Assembly (NCBI RefSeq): GCF_029784155.1
Contig: NC_073693.1
Location: 182,673,802-182,737,801, forward strand
Length of the DNA: 64,000 bases
Direction of reading: 5' to 3'
From: Uranotaenia lowii
Taxonomy: Eukaryota > Arthropoda > Insecta > Diptera > Culicidae
Shown: in pieces, positions 31,708-43,302 of the stretch
Numbering within the stretch: the first letter of the stretch is position 1
Layout of the letters: each line of letters starts with the position of its first letter
Program-made: the position numbers and the translations under genes
Notes under the pieces: generated by a model
The model's database searches: none
What the model was told of the DNA's origin: nothing
What the model saw: only the letters and a program-made list of their open reading frames with translations

Positions 31708-33213
31708 TGTAACTTGACAGCTGCTACACTCAGTGGGTGGGGAACATGGGAAAAGAAATTATGATGGAACTCAGGATCGTATGCTTTTCAACCCAAGACA
31801 CTTTCCTCCGGGGAACTCACAGAAGGGATATCCAAAAAGAACCAAGCTAGACAGGGACGTACCGGGTGGTACTTCGCATGCTATCAACCGGGTCAAAATC
31901 TTTAATAACATCAAAATAAAGCGGAGCTAGCACATCCCAACCTGGACCGTTCAAAAGTGAAGTTTTGGGGGCGGCTTTCAGCCAGTAACGTTACCGAGCA
32001 AATGGTGTAAGTGGATAAAAAATTCTCCCATAAAGAACAGAAATCCTAATATGTTTTACATTATTTGGGGGGTGTTTATTCGCAAATTTGGTTCCCTCAT
32101 GACGTCACATGGATATATATATATACTTGCGGTTCTAATATTTTTGGCCAGCTGATCGAAATTTCGCCTTCCGCTGAACCTTGTTGTGTTGTATGGCTGC
32201 ATGATGTTGATCGAGTACTGGTAGACCAGGGTTGGACGGCTGATGGTTACAGCACCGCCCAGGGTATCACGGGCTCTTTACCGGCGTCCCGGAAGAGCCC
32301 ACGATCCTCTCCAAGATGTCACCGGCGTAGTTAGGTTTTTCACCACGAGGGGACGTGCTTCTTGGTAGGCTCGATGGTCCGTCGGATTTTGGCTTTCCGA
32401 CCGCTTCTTTTCTGCCCGCTTTGGTGTCAGCTGCGTCGTGCTGTTGAGCAAATTTGGTGGAAACACAAAAAAGGCCCTCTTGGACCTGCCAAATGGGTTA
32501 TAGCATATATCTGTGACGTCTTTTAATTTACATGTGGTTTACCATCTATATTTTTGTTTGTTTCTTGTTTTACAATTTACCTTTTTAATGTTGTGTTCTG
32601 TCGACTTCGGTTTCACACTGAATGTGGTTTTTGTGTTTTTAACCACTTTTTTAATCTATTTTATATATACATTAAATAAGTTTTACATTCGTTTTAACAA
32701 ACATCATAACTTCTACTAACCGTACTACTTTTAACAATTAGTTTATAAGATTTTAACTAGGCTTTTAATTGGTATAAGCCACTGTAAGCCTTACTACGGT
32801 TTATTTGGCTACTTTTTATCTGTAAATATGAAAAAACTTTATAACCATTTACACCACAATTTTCACAATTTGTACGAACTTTTAACGACGCGCACTTCCG
32901 TTCTCTGAAACGGTCACAGGCAGAAAGAACTCGCCCCGCATGTGCAAAAATCTACTTTACAATTGACCGACACACATACGAAGGAGAATGTAATTTTTAC
33001 GCGGGTGTGTTCGCTCTCCGGGTGATCACACTTCCCCGGCATGTACCCTGCCTAAACCCGACGCCCATGGATATCCCTCAGAGAAAAGTGCCTGCATTTA
33101 GGCGTTTAGGAAAGAGGGATTGGATCTACTGTGGTATTACTCTCAACGGAGTACAGGAGTGGTAGGATTTTGTGGCGAAGTCACAAATAGTTAGATTGTA
33201 CCAAACGGTTACA
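31708..33213 (-). repeat. LTR, upstream (5') copy
   Basis: 1506-bp repeat matching 27479-28984. The ORF1 frame to its right appears to begin at 33172 only by reading through the LTR edge; real ORF1 codons start after 33213. Confidence 0.93.
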
Positions 33214-34472
33214 GTTTTTAAGAACTACCAGTACAAATCATCAGATGGACGACCATTTAGAGTCATAGTGGAAAATGTAGATGTTGAGAAAAGAAAAGTT
33301 ATAAATCGTTTAACTGTTGGGATAATACTGCATCAAAACGGATTTGACAAATCGATTGAAGATATCAGCAAAACTGGAAGGAACAAAGTTACGGTATATG
33401 TTGGTAACTGGAAAGACGCAAATCGATTGGCATCATGCAAAAACTTAGAACTTCAAGGATACAAAGCTTACATTCCACGACAATTCATTACTATGACCGG
33501 AGTTATTTCAGGAATCCCTACTGATATGGATGAAGGAGAACTGATAAGTAGTATCCAATGTCAAGTAGAAATTGACTCAATATTTAGATTATACCGTTAT
33601 AATGATGACAAACAAAAAGAACCAACTCATAAAGTGGGAGTGATATTTAGGAGTAACATATTACCTACTAATTTAAGTATCTTTTCTGTTATTTTCAGAG
33701 TTGAACCCTATATTAGAAAACCCGTGATCTGTTACAAATGTTTAAAATATAATCATTTGTCTAAAAATTGCAAGTCTAAGACTGAAAAATGTGCCAGCTG
33801 TTCAGAAGAGCATCCGACGGACAAAACCTGCAAAAAAATCAAATGTTATTATTGTGAAAGTAATGAACATAAAACGACGGACAAAATTTGCCCTCGTTGG
33901 AAAAAAGAAAGCAATATACAAGCTAAAATGGCCAAAAAAGGAATGACATATCAAGAAGCTAAACAGTCCTACATAATACCTACCGAAAACCATTTTGACG
34001 TATTGAGAAGTGCCGAAGAGTATCCGACGCCTGCCGAATCATTTTCAAATGTTGTAGCAAGAGCACCAGGTATCCACCAGAAGACAATTTTACATCGAGA
34101 TGAGGTCAACAAACATCGTTTAAACAAGGGAAAGGAAAGGAAACAAGGACAGGAAACAGTACCAGGAGTAGCCAGTATTCTTGGACTATCTTCGAAGGAA
34201 TTTGTTAAAAAAAGGAAAATGGAAGAAGAAAAAGAAGAAACTAGAGGAACAGGTTTAAACAACAATTATAGAACGGGAGAGATAGAAAAACTGAAGAAGC
34301 AAATAGAGGAAAACGTAAAGAAACAAACTCAAACAGAATGGAAGAAAGCTATGGAAGAAGTAAGTTATAAACTGATTGAAATTTTGAAGCCTCATGGAGC
34401 ACCTGGAGCAGAACTTTCTGCAAAAATCATAGGAGAGCTAAAGAGAGCAGGTGAGTGGACTGGAAATAGTTC

Positions 34473-37178
34473 ATGATGCAAAGCAATTTTAATATATTAT
34501 AAACAAACATACAAAGTCTGTATGCAAACAAGAACGAACTTGCTCATGAACTATTTACAGAAAAATACGATGCTGCACTGTTATCGGAAATTTGGGTAAA
34601 GCCTGAACAACTAATGACACATAGATGGAACATCCAAGATTACCATCGAATACTATCGCCTAGAACCGACGGTTTTGGAGGAGTTGGTATTTACCTACGT
34701 TCGGATTTAACATTCGAAAAACTTACATTGAGTTCGACTACTCAATTTGAAACGTTAGGAATTAAAAATCATACACTGAATCTGGTACTAGTCACAATTT
34801 ACATTAACCCACGAATTTCAACACAAGAACTAGAAACTGCAATTTCAGTTTTACTCAATGAACTTACAATACACTCCAAGATATTCTTGGGAGGAGATTT
34901 TAATAGCCACAATAAACTCTGGGGCTGTCTGGAAACTAATAGTAAAGGAAATTTAATATACGATTCCATTATTAACTCTAACTTGTTAATACTAAACAAC
35001 GGCGATTTTACATTTATACCACATGCTGTCGGGCAAAGATCCAGCGCCATTGATCTTTCGATGTGTACTGCAAATATATTTAACGATGCCAAATGGGAAG
35101 TTTTTAATAAAAGTTTTGGTGGAAGTGGTCACCTTATGATCAAAACACAACTGCAATTGAACTTCAAAACAAAAAAAAGGTATTATTTTGATAAAATAAA
35201 AATAACCGAAGAAATTTCACAAATCAAACACTATGAATTTGATGAAATCAAAGATCTTACGACAATTTCAAATGAAATTTGTAGAAAACATAAAAAAATG
35301 AACACATTTATTCCAAAATATTACTGGAGCTCTGAGCTTTCTGAACTATATGAAGCTAAACAAAATGCATTAAGAGACTACAACAGATGTAGCAGTACTT
35401 CTAATCTAATAGAATGGAAAAAAACAACAGCTAAATTCAAAAAGGCAAAAATAAAACACATAAAAGAAAAAATAATGGAACTTACTAATTCCATAGATCC
35501 CCGCAACGTTAAAGAAAACTGGAATTTAGTGAAGAGATTAAAATTTAACCCTGTGGTAAATCCCAAAAACAATCCCATATTGCACGATAAAGATATTGCT
35601 GAAAGATTTCTTTTTAAAAACTTTGGTCAACAAGAAATAAAAACACCACTTCAACCTGATTTAAATACAAGACCAAAAATACTAAGTTTAGAATCCTGGA
35701 AAGGTTTTTTAAAAAATAAATCTATTCGTTCCTCACCAGGAACCGATAACATGAGTTATGGAATGCTAAAATGTATGGATCTAACTACTGTCACAAAAAT
35801 ACTTGATCTATTAAACCAAATGTGGCGAAATGGTGATCTAGATAAACACCTGAAAGAGATAAAGATCATACCAGTATTGAAACCAAATAAACCTCCCGAA
35901 GAAATAGAATCTAGTAGACCCATAGCACTTCTATCAACTTTGACTAAAACTATAAACGCAGCAGTCCTTGAAGATATTAACCTCACCTGCTTAAGCAACA
36001 ACATACTGTCAGATTACTCATTCGGATTCAGAAAAGGTATGTCAACAGAACACTGTGTGACATTTGCCACAAATTTTATTATGTCGTCAAGAAGAGAAGG
36101 TTTTGTAACTATTGGAGTTTCCTTCGATTTCTCAAATGCATTTAACAGTGTAAATGTTGATAAATTGAGAAACTTGATGCAGAGCTATGGATTCAAAGGG
36201 GACATTGTTACGTGGATTTATAATTTTCTGATCAACAGAAAAACGATAATAAGTACAGACCAAGGAAAAGTAGAACACACAATCAGCTGCGGAGTACCAC
36301 AAGGTGATGTTTTTTCACCGGTACTTTTCAATATTTACACTTCTTCTCTTCACAACACAAATCTGGATAGAAATGTAATCACTTTACAATTCGCAGATGA
36401 CTTTCTGAAAATAGTACGGGCAAAATCGTACGAAACTGCCATGCAGAAAATGCAAACGGAGATTGATGACTTCACAAGTAAGGCTGAGGAACTTGGATTA
36501 AAAATAAACTGTTCCAAAACTAAGGCTATGCTGTTTAAAAACTCGGATAAAAGGCTCTTGCTCACTTTGAATGGAGAGACGTTAGAAACTGTAAGGAACT
36601 ATAAATACCTGGGAATAACACTAGACCAGACACTCAAATATGGAATACACGTTAAAAACCTTAAAAAAACATTCATGGACAGATTAAACATGTTAAAAAT
36701 CATCGGAGGAATTAGGCATGGAGGAACCCCAAAAGCTATGATAATGTTCCACAAAGCTCTTTTCGGTAACTATTTAAATTATGGCGCTACTCTGTATGGA
36801 AACACGGCAAAAAAATATAGTGACATGCTAGAAACGACGAACAGGCAAGGCCTACGTATAGCAACTGGCTGTTCCAAAACTACACCGATAAACTCATTGG
36901 CAGCATTAAGTGGCGAAGGCCCACTATCACTAAAACGGGTTTTTTTCACAAAAAAAAGAATTGCTTTGCACATTTACAAAAACGACTTAATTGCACAACA
37001 ATTACAGTCACTGAACATAAATTCCTTAAAAGCAGAATCACAGTATACGTACATTGAAAGAATATTCATTAAAAACTACAGTGAATTTCAAATACTATAC
37101 TTACAGGCTAAATCTTGTAACATGCTAAATTTCACGATAAAAGAACAAATTATAGGGTCAACTCTAAAAAAAAAATAA
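34473..37178 (+). pseudogene. I-like non-LTR retrotransposon ORF2: endonuclease and reverse transcriptase
   Basis: ORF2 starts at ATGATG overlapping the ORF1 stop (TCATGATG), the classic coupled arrangement. An in-frame TAA at 34500-34502 comes after nine codons, so the long open frame begins later (ATG 34614), although endonuclease-type residues (ALLSEIW) already precede it. Domains: APE-type endonuclease (GGVGIYLR, LGGDFNSHNKLWG, SSAIDLS), then RT with SRPIALLSTLTK, FGFRKGMSTEHC, FDFSNAFNSV, GVPQGDVFSPVLFN and the catalytic FADDF. The frame ends in a run of ten A at about 37166-37175; one more A would carry the frame into RNase H. It is a recent but damaged copy. Confidence 0.92.
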
Positions 37179-37213
37179 CATCTCCTATAGTACTTAAATC
37201 ACTTACCCAAAAC

Positions 37214-37609
37214 ATGATAAAAACAAACTACCATCTATACGAACAATGGTTCACGGATGCTTCCAAGTCTGGTCATAAATGCGGACTCGGAGTTTTCGAT
37301 GCTACCTCGGAAGAGAGCATAAGTCTAGCATTAGCTCATGAAGTAAGTATTGCTTCTGCTGAGCTCTTAGCAATACGGGTCGCATTAGAACAAGTAAGAG
37401 GCAACGGCATAAGAAAAGTGGTCATATTCACTAATTCACAGGCAGCATGTAAAATACTCAAAAGAGATCTAAAAAACAAAATATTCGACAAAGTTACACT
37501 CGACATCTGCACACTAGCAACACAAAAACAAGCTACAATCCAATGGCTTCCGTCACACATCGGAATAACAGGAAACGAAAAGGCTGATGAACTAGCTAAA
37601 CTAGGACTA
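37214..37609 (+). pseudogene. RNase H domain of the same I-like ORF2
   Basis: The frame has the four RNase H acidic positions in familiar settings: FTDASKSG, ASAELLAIRVAL, VIFTNSQAA, and SHIGITGNEKADELAKLG. Presence of RNase H after RT places the element in the I clade. It is one frame off the RT part because of the poly-A run at 37166-37175, and is cut by the MITE at 37610. Confidence 0.92.
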
Positions 37610-38627
37610 CCCAAGTAACCATAAGCATTAAGCCATAACCCTTAATCAGCATTAAATCAACATTTCTAATGCAAGTTAGCATTATATCAACATTCATAAT
37701 GCTTTTAGTTTTATATAAGCATTATTAATGCATAGAAGCAATAACAAAAATTGGCACTAATGGTAGCACTATATGCACATATAGAGCTACTATATAAAGT
37801 TAACAAGCATTAAGACTGTAGCACTAGAACTTCCTGTTAATGCTTATATAAAGCTTTTATAAAGCGTAGAAACGTCAAACCCGCGAATGTAAACAAGAGT
37901 GATTTTCTCATTTGCTGTGTGTGAGTAAGCAAGACAGCAAACGAAAACAATCAGAGCGGGCAGTTGCAGTTGTCTTCTCCCAAAATTTTCCAATACATTT
38001 CCACACCTTCTCACGCATACATTGCCTATGAAGTTGTGTGACCCGAACAGTGCTTGAAGTACGGGTTTTTTCACCTACCTTATCAGCATCAAGAGTGGTC
38101 GAAATGGTAAAGGCGCAAGGAAAGAAAAAGACTGCTGTGGGATCCTCGGTTCGAGACTCATCAAAAGTAATTCATAATTCAATTATAATCACTTCTCATT
38201 TCATAGAACACTTCATTAAGCAAGCATAATCCTTCATTCGGCAGGTTGATTGATGTTGTAGATAATGATTTATTTTTTTTGTTTTTGTTCATTTTAATAA
38301 ATCAAAGAATAATTTCCTATTTCGAATTTCCGTTTCACATCCATCATGATCAATCAATGAAAAAATAAAAAGGTGTTCTAAGTATGCATTGTTAATGCTT
38401 TTATACGGCTGGCGAAAAATGACGTTTTGATGGTGCTCTAATTCAGCATTTGTTATGCTTATTAAATGCTATGTCGTGATAGCATTTATTCAGCCCGCTA
38501 TTTCGCCTTTTTAGCACTAAATCTGCATTATATACGCATATAGTGCAAAACAAGCATTAATTCAGAGTTTTATATGGGAATATAGTGTTGATTAAGGGCT
38601 ATGTTTTAGTGCTTATGGTTACTTGGG
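37610..38627. mobile_element. MITE with CCCAAGTAACCATAAGC inverted repeats, TA duplication
   Basis: Inverted ends begin CCCAAGTAACCATAAGCA and extend, imperfectly, into CCCTTAATCA. TA flanks at 37608-37609 and 38628-38629. Removing the element and one TA restores the ORF2 frame (LGL then ECPAMLE). Internal AGCATTA/TAATGCT words repeat many times in both directions. Confidence 0.92.
38085..38165 (+). other. tRNA-like pol III promoter pair inside the MITE
   Basis: GAGTGGTCGAAATGGTAAAGG resembles an A box; CTCGGTTCGAGACTC, about 50 bases later, resembles a B box. The pair has Ser/Leu-tRNA spacing but no convincing acceptor stem. Probably a SINE head nested in or captured by the MITE. Confidence 0.4.
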
Positions 38628-39089
38628 TAGAATGCCCAGCTATGCTAGAAAATAAACTGCGGTTGGATGATGCATTTAGAAACTACAAAAAGGATTTCAT
38701 CAACACTACTAACAAATGGTATCAAGATATTGCGACAGAAAATCACAAAGGACTGAAATTTTTCAAATTTCAAAACAATTTTGATCTAAAGCCATGGTAC
38801 TGGAATTCAGAAATGAATAACAAACAAATACGTACAGCAAATCGACTACTTAGTGGACACGACTATTCACCACTATCTTGGACTCTTTCGAATCCGTGAT
38901 ACAAAATTATGTGAACTATGTTCAGAAAACTTCACAACAGAACATGCTCTATTCCACTGTATACAGTACAATCACGTTAGAAATCACTACGATTGGGAAA
39001 CCCGCATGGAGCAGTATCATACAATAACGATCACCATTATCTTCTCCCAAGACACTCAAAAGATTCCCTTTAAGGTTTTTGGATTATAA
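38628..39089 (+). pseudogene. C-terminal end of the I-like ORF2, frameshifted
   Basis: The frame continues after the MITE as MLENKLRLDDAFRNYKKDFI to about 38895, then shifts one frame into CELCSENFTTEHALFHC, the C-terminal CCHC-like knuckle found at the end of I and Jockey ORF2, and stops at 39087-39089. No clear 3'UTR or tail can be delimited after it. Confidence 0.85.
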
Positions 39090-40020
39090 ATGAACCATTA
39101 TACTAATCGTTTTTTCATAAAATGGAATCGTTTAGACACAAATAACGATACAGGGAACGGGTTGTTAAGTTAATAAACGATTCATTTTTTTGCTTTTTTC
39201 TAAATTAAAATTATGTTGAGAGCACCTGAACGATATATGCAATCGTTATCTTATCATTTTTTAGAAGTTTTTAAGACGATACTACGTATCTTTAAAAGAT
39301 CTTTTTACGATTCTTAAAATAAAAGAAAACGTGTAATAATTTATTTCAGATAATTATATTTCCTAACATATGACATTCGATTACAACATTATTACATTAC
39401 AGATTTGATTACAAGATTTGTAAATGATCATTAAACATAATACATATGTGTTCGATTAGTTCTACATAACATAAATAGAATATTCCAGTGAGCGATGTGT
39501 TTGCTGTGTGGACTTGGACTACATGTTCGAAACATAACTTTCCCTTAAAGCTTTTGTTCTTTGGCTGTAGTAATTCTTTTTATGTTCATATTCCCCTATC
39601 TATTTCCTGTTCTCTTCTAAAGTGATCTTAACTCAAGCAAACAATTATAAACACACAGCTCGATTCTGTTTGATATTTGAAATGGTTCAAATAACCAAAT
39701 TGTTTTGTTCTTTGTTTCAAGAAATAATTGATTATAAAGTTATGATTATAGTTATGGCCCTACTCAAGCGGCTTGAACAACGGAGTGTTACAGCAACGTA
39801 AAGTTAAAGCATCTATACTTAAAAAAAGAAAACAATAAATGCCAATTTAAAATTGTGTATCATCATTCAAAATTCTCTTCTATCTATCCCATATTTCTAC
39901 TTAATTTTACTACAGCTTGAGCCGATTGAAGATCATAGTCCAATAGTCCCATTGACTACACACAACCATTGGCAGTCAAATTCTCCGACATTTCCAAAAT
40001 GGGCTCGGGAAGGCCACTAT
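39090..40020. other. AT-rich, no gene seen
   Basis: 39090-39320 repeats AATCGTT/AACGATT words in both orientations, perhaps a MITE. The remainder is unassigned. Confidence 0.4.
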
Positions 40021-40530
40021 CTAAAAGATTTTTCGGCATTTTTTATCGGCAACAAAGATCAGCTTTTGCAATACCCTGTGTTGAACTGAAGTTGTCAATC
40101 GCCCTGCATTTTCATATGCTGTGATAACCCTCGTCCTCCATTCGTATTTTGGTGGATCGGGTGAATAAAGCTCGGAGGGTGACTCCCACGAATTAAATCG
40201 GCGCCAGCAGAGTCTGTGGAACTCCGACAAGACGGCCAAACCAACGGCATTGGACAGGAAGGTGAAATAATCTTGAATCACAGACCCAATCAGATTCGAC
40301 ACCTTCGATGAGGACGATGAATTAAACGCTACAATCTTCATCACACTCCCGATTCTGAAGCTTCTTGGTTCCCGCATGCAGGCTCCTTGCGACGAAAATT
40401 GAAACGCTGTACCAAAGTTTTTCCATCCATCACCGCTTCCTTACGTTTGGTCATCGAACATTTCCTAGAAAACAAAAATGTCGTTATTTTCAGTTGAAAA
40501 TATAAATAACAAGAAGCATTCATACCCAAA
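40021..40530 (-). other. Two overlapping hypothetical frames, possibly one broken exon
   Basis: After TTTTTGTTTTCTAG (acceptor-like, about 40468 on the minus strand) one frame reads MTKRKEAVMDGKTLVQRFNF to a stop. A second frame (40377-40021) reads MREPRSFRIGSVMKIVAFNS and continues for 118 residues with good composition (FHRLCWRRFNSWESPSELYS). Either frame could be the real one. I recognise no family. It could be a host gene remnant. Confidence 0.3.
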
Positions 40531-41790
40531 TCCTTTGTTTTGTTTGCCTAGTACGACTCACGCGGCGAAAGGTATTAGTTCTGCTATCTGTAAGCTTGCG
40601 GTGAATATCCGTTTGCTAGATTGAAAAATTTTCAGCAGCTCCGTGAACTGCTTCACAGCTTTTTTTTATCACCGTTTGCATTCGTAACCTACCGACCGGC
40701 CCCCTTTGTGAGACGGATGAAGGGAGTCGGAAAACGTGCCCAATTACTCAAAAGTGTCGTTCTACTCATACTTGGAGCCTGGAGCACATGTAGAGGCACT
40801 CTGCCGCACTTGTGGCCGGGAACTCTAAGTGCACCGAAACACTGTGTGGCTGCCACGTACGAGCTTTCAAGGGTATTCCTTTCATGCGTGAATGCTGCGA
40901 CCCTGTCCTCGGTTGTACCTAGAGACAGGACAAGCGCAACGTCACGGATGAATGATTCAAGATTATCATTGCACCATCATCTCCTGCCAGTGGTTCCTTA
41001 CCAGGATGCTCCAAACGCGTGATTTTGTTTCTCTGCCTTGCTCTTGTTCTCATCACGTTCATTACCCGAATCTTTACTCGCTGCGGTGTTAGCGACTCGA
41101 GCCGGCGATAGTACAATGTTCGCTGCGTCGTTTTGCTTGATTTTGTTGTTGACGCCGGACGCTTCGGCTGGGGCAATCGATAAGTGGACAGATCACTTCC
41201 ATTTACCTTCCAGGGGCCTGGCTATCGGAATAGTAGCTATCGAATGCTTCAATCGCCCCCTGGCCATTTTTCACCATTAATCGATTTCTCCACCAGCCAC
41301 ACTAGAGGGGACCTCCGGATCCCAGCAGCGGTAGCGATGCCATTGACGAGGTTAGGAAGAGCTTCGGATATGTTTCGGATCTTTTCCTTAAATAAAACAA
41401 AATAAGCACAAACATAAGCATAATATAAAAAATTAAACTCTTACCAATTCTATATACAGCTTTCGGAGCCCGTTCTATCCGACACGATTCTTAGGATCCG
41501 GATTTCACGTCGGGGAATTCTCGTTCAAGATGCGATTCGTTCTCAGTGATCCTGCGGAGATTCGGATCTCCCGTGAATGAAGCGATTGATTCCGCATTTT
41601 GTTTGTTTCGATGTAAACGTTGCATGATGATGGCCTCTTCCACTGGAAAGCGGGTGGTGATGCAAGGAACGCTTCTTGCGGAAGTCTGATGCTGCATTTG
41701 GTGCTGCTGTTGCCGCTAATGTCTCGACCGACAAATTCCCCTTCCGGACCATCAAACGGTGCACCTCAGGATTTTAGGGTTATTTATTAC
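40531..41790 (-). other. Spliced-looking minus-strand stretch of unknown function
   Basis: Minus-strand signals in order: acceptor CAATTATTTTTTCAG (about 41788), donor AGAATTG/GTAAGAG (about 41444), acceptor TTTTGTTTTATTTAAG (about 41390), donor CTGGAAG/GTAAATG (about 41210). Frames inside are short; the longest meaningful-looking piece is QNAESIASFTGDPNLRRITE (41491-41697). No frame stays open across the splices, so this may be non-coding, UTR or degenerate. Confidence 0.25.
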
Positions 41791-42099
41791 TGAAAAAATA
41801 ATTGGAACAGTTAAAAAATAGTTTATGTAAAACAATACTGCTTGAAACTTACATATTAGCTGGGGATTTTCTAAATTAAACAGAGATTCCGCCGTTTGCG
41901 CTTAGCAAAACCAAAATACGCGCCATTTTTATTTGCTTTGTTGGCAGCGAAGACACACTCTGATACATTCTGAGTTTTGTTTTAAGGATTATTACTGGTA
42001 TCTTTCAAAAATATTTTCGTATCATTTCAAGCAAGGACACATAAAAAAGGAAAATTTATTCAAAAGTTATAAGATTTTAGAACGATTACTAGAATAGTC
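41791..42099. other. Unassigned AT-rich DNA
   Basis: No gene, repeat or terminal motif seen. Confidence 0.4.
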
Positions 42100-42389
42100 A
42101 CTATTCATGTAATCAGAACAGAATAATTTCAACGATAAGGTGTATGATATTTGATTATGCGGGAAGATACAACAATCTATTCGAATTGATTAACAACTTC
42201 GATGAAGACAAAATAAAAGAAGTCTTGGGATTTCTAGAAAAAGCTCGATTAACAATTTAATTAAAAATTGTACTAATTAGACACACCGTGTTATCGAAAA
42301 TCTGAATAACATTGATACCTATATACGTAGTGGTGATATAGAGTATAACACTCTCGGCCAATAAACGAAATCCATACATACATACATAA
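42100..42389 (+). pseudogene. 3' end of a 5'-truncated I-like non-LTR element
   Basis: The frame ends FELINNFDEDKIKEVLGFLE KARLTI then TAA, matching the last helix of I-type ORF2. It is followed by a short 3'UTR with AATAAACG and a tail of CATACATACATA, typical of insect I elements. The 5' junction is not defined. Confidence 0.7.
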
Positions 42390-42840
42390 GATTCTTAAGA
42401 CGCATTTTATTCAAACATAAATTACTCTCGTATCGAAATCGTAATTGTCTACAGACAGAATCGTAAAGAACCACACATAAGCATCATTCATTATCACTTT
42501 TGTGCACTGCTAACCAGCATCGCATAAAGGTCAATGCGACTCAATTATGTGTCGTATTTATTAAAGGGTTAGTGTGTATTAAATAGTAAGTAGCATAAAC
42601 TTTGCATGCATGCGTCATACGTGCCGGCGCGCGCATTTTTGTTTTGCTCGTTTTGCACCGCTTTGCATATTCATTCTTGTTCGGACTGCGCGACTGTACG
42701 GACGTTATTACTCGGTGCTCTTAGTTCATTTTTGCCACGAGACTTTCCCAATCACGGACTTCGATTAGAAATAATATACAGTGCTTCTTCTTTTTCTTGC
42801 GGTGTCTCGACAGAAATTATTCTGAGAGTTTTCTGGGAGT
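42390..42840. other. Between the I-like 3' end and the next ORF1: possible 5'UTR
   Basis: No gene. The stretch from about 42600 (GCGCGCATTTTTGTTTTGC onward) precedes an I-like ORF1 and is probably its 5'UTR. The frame open from 42606 is not gag-like until about 42880. Confidence 0.35.
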
Positions 42841-43302
42841 CTTCCACCACTATTGTGGACCCAAATCCGCCATGGGCGAACAAATTCGCCTTTCCCAAAC
42901 AGAAAAACGAACGAACCATTCCATCCTGGATGGACCCCGAAGGAATGCATGGAGACGTGCAGTTTCTAGTGTTGAAAGCGGCAGAAAACAACAAACTTCC
43001 CGTAAACCCGTTTATCGTGTCCAAATCAATAGACCGTGCCGTAGGACGCATAGATGGTGCTAATCCAATCAACGACGGGGAAGCTTATTTGCTCAAGATA
43101 AGAAGCCCCAATCAAGCAAATAAACTTCAAAATCTATCCGAACTGATCGATGGAACGAAGATAAACATAGCGTGCCACCCCACCCTCAACACATGCCAAA
43201 GAGTCGTTTCCTGTCGGGAGGTTATTGACCTCTCGGACCAAGAAATCCAAGAAAACCTTGCCGATCAGGGAGTAACAAAAGTTTATCGCTTCATTAAAAA
43301 GG
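42841..43302 (+). pseudogene. I-like ORF1 fragment (gag-like), 3'-truncated at a junction with a Penelope element
   Basis: The frame contains HGDVQFLVLKAAENNKLPVN, SIDRAVGRIDGANPI, YLLKIRSPNQANKL, DGTKINIACHPTLNTCQRVV and LADQGVTKVYRFIKK. These match the N-terminal RNA-binding part of I-type ORF1 proteins in order (the cysteine knuckles would follow). At about 43300 similarity stops and a Penelope RT begins in another frame. The apparent continuation of this frame to 43715 is a shadow. Confidence 0.8.

Larger units (their letters stand above)
27479..33213 (-). mobile_element. Young non-autonomous LTR retrotransposon, 1506-bp LTRs
   Basis: Two apparently identical 1506-bp direct repeats (27479-28984 and 31708-33213) begin TGTAAC and end GTTACA, and GTTT flanks the whole (27475-27478, 33214-33217). 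On the minus strand the LTR at the right is followed by TTCTGGCGCCCACATAAAA, which includes the TGGCGCCCA primer-binding type. Next to the left LTR is a purine tract (AAAAGGGACGATGGGG). The element therefore reads right to left. The 2.7-kb interior has no gag, protease, RT or integrase, so it depends on proteins of another element. Identical LTRs imply recent insertion. Confidence 0.93.
27313..34476 (+). pseudogene. I-like non-LTR retrotransposon ORF1 (gag-like), split by an LTR element
   Basis: The frame begins MSVQGAAPQGAASITASLPN at 27313, is cut after codon 55 at 27478, and resumes at 33214-33218 once the LTR element and one GTTT are ignored. It then runs to the TGA at 34474-34476. The second part has an RNA-binding region and three cysteine knuckles (CYKCLKYNHLSKNC; CASCSEEHPTDKTC; CYYCESNEHKTTDKIC), as in ORF1 of I and Jockey elements, followed by a charged Lys/Glu-rich tail. 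ORF1 proteins package the element RNA. Apart from the insertion the frame is intact. Its stop overlaps the ORF2 start (ATGATG at 34473). Confidence 0.88.

Noticed and set aside
33172..33213. Start of the ORF1 frame inside the LTR
   Set aside because: These codons come from the LTR edge. The true ORF1 start is at 27313, left of the inserted element.
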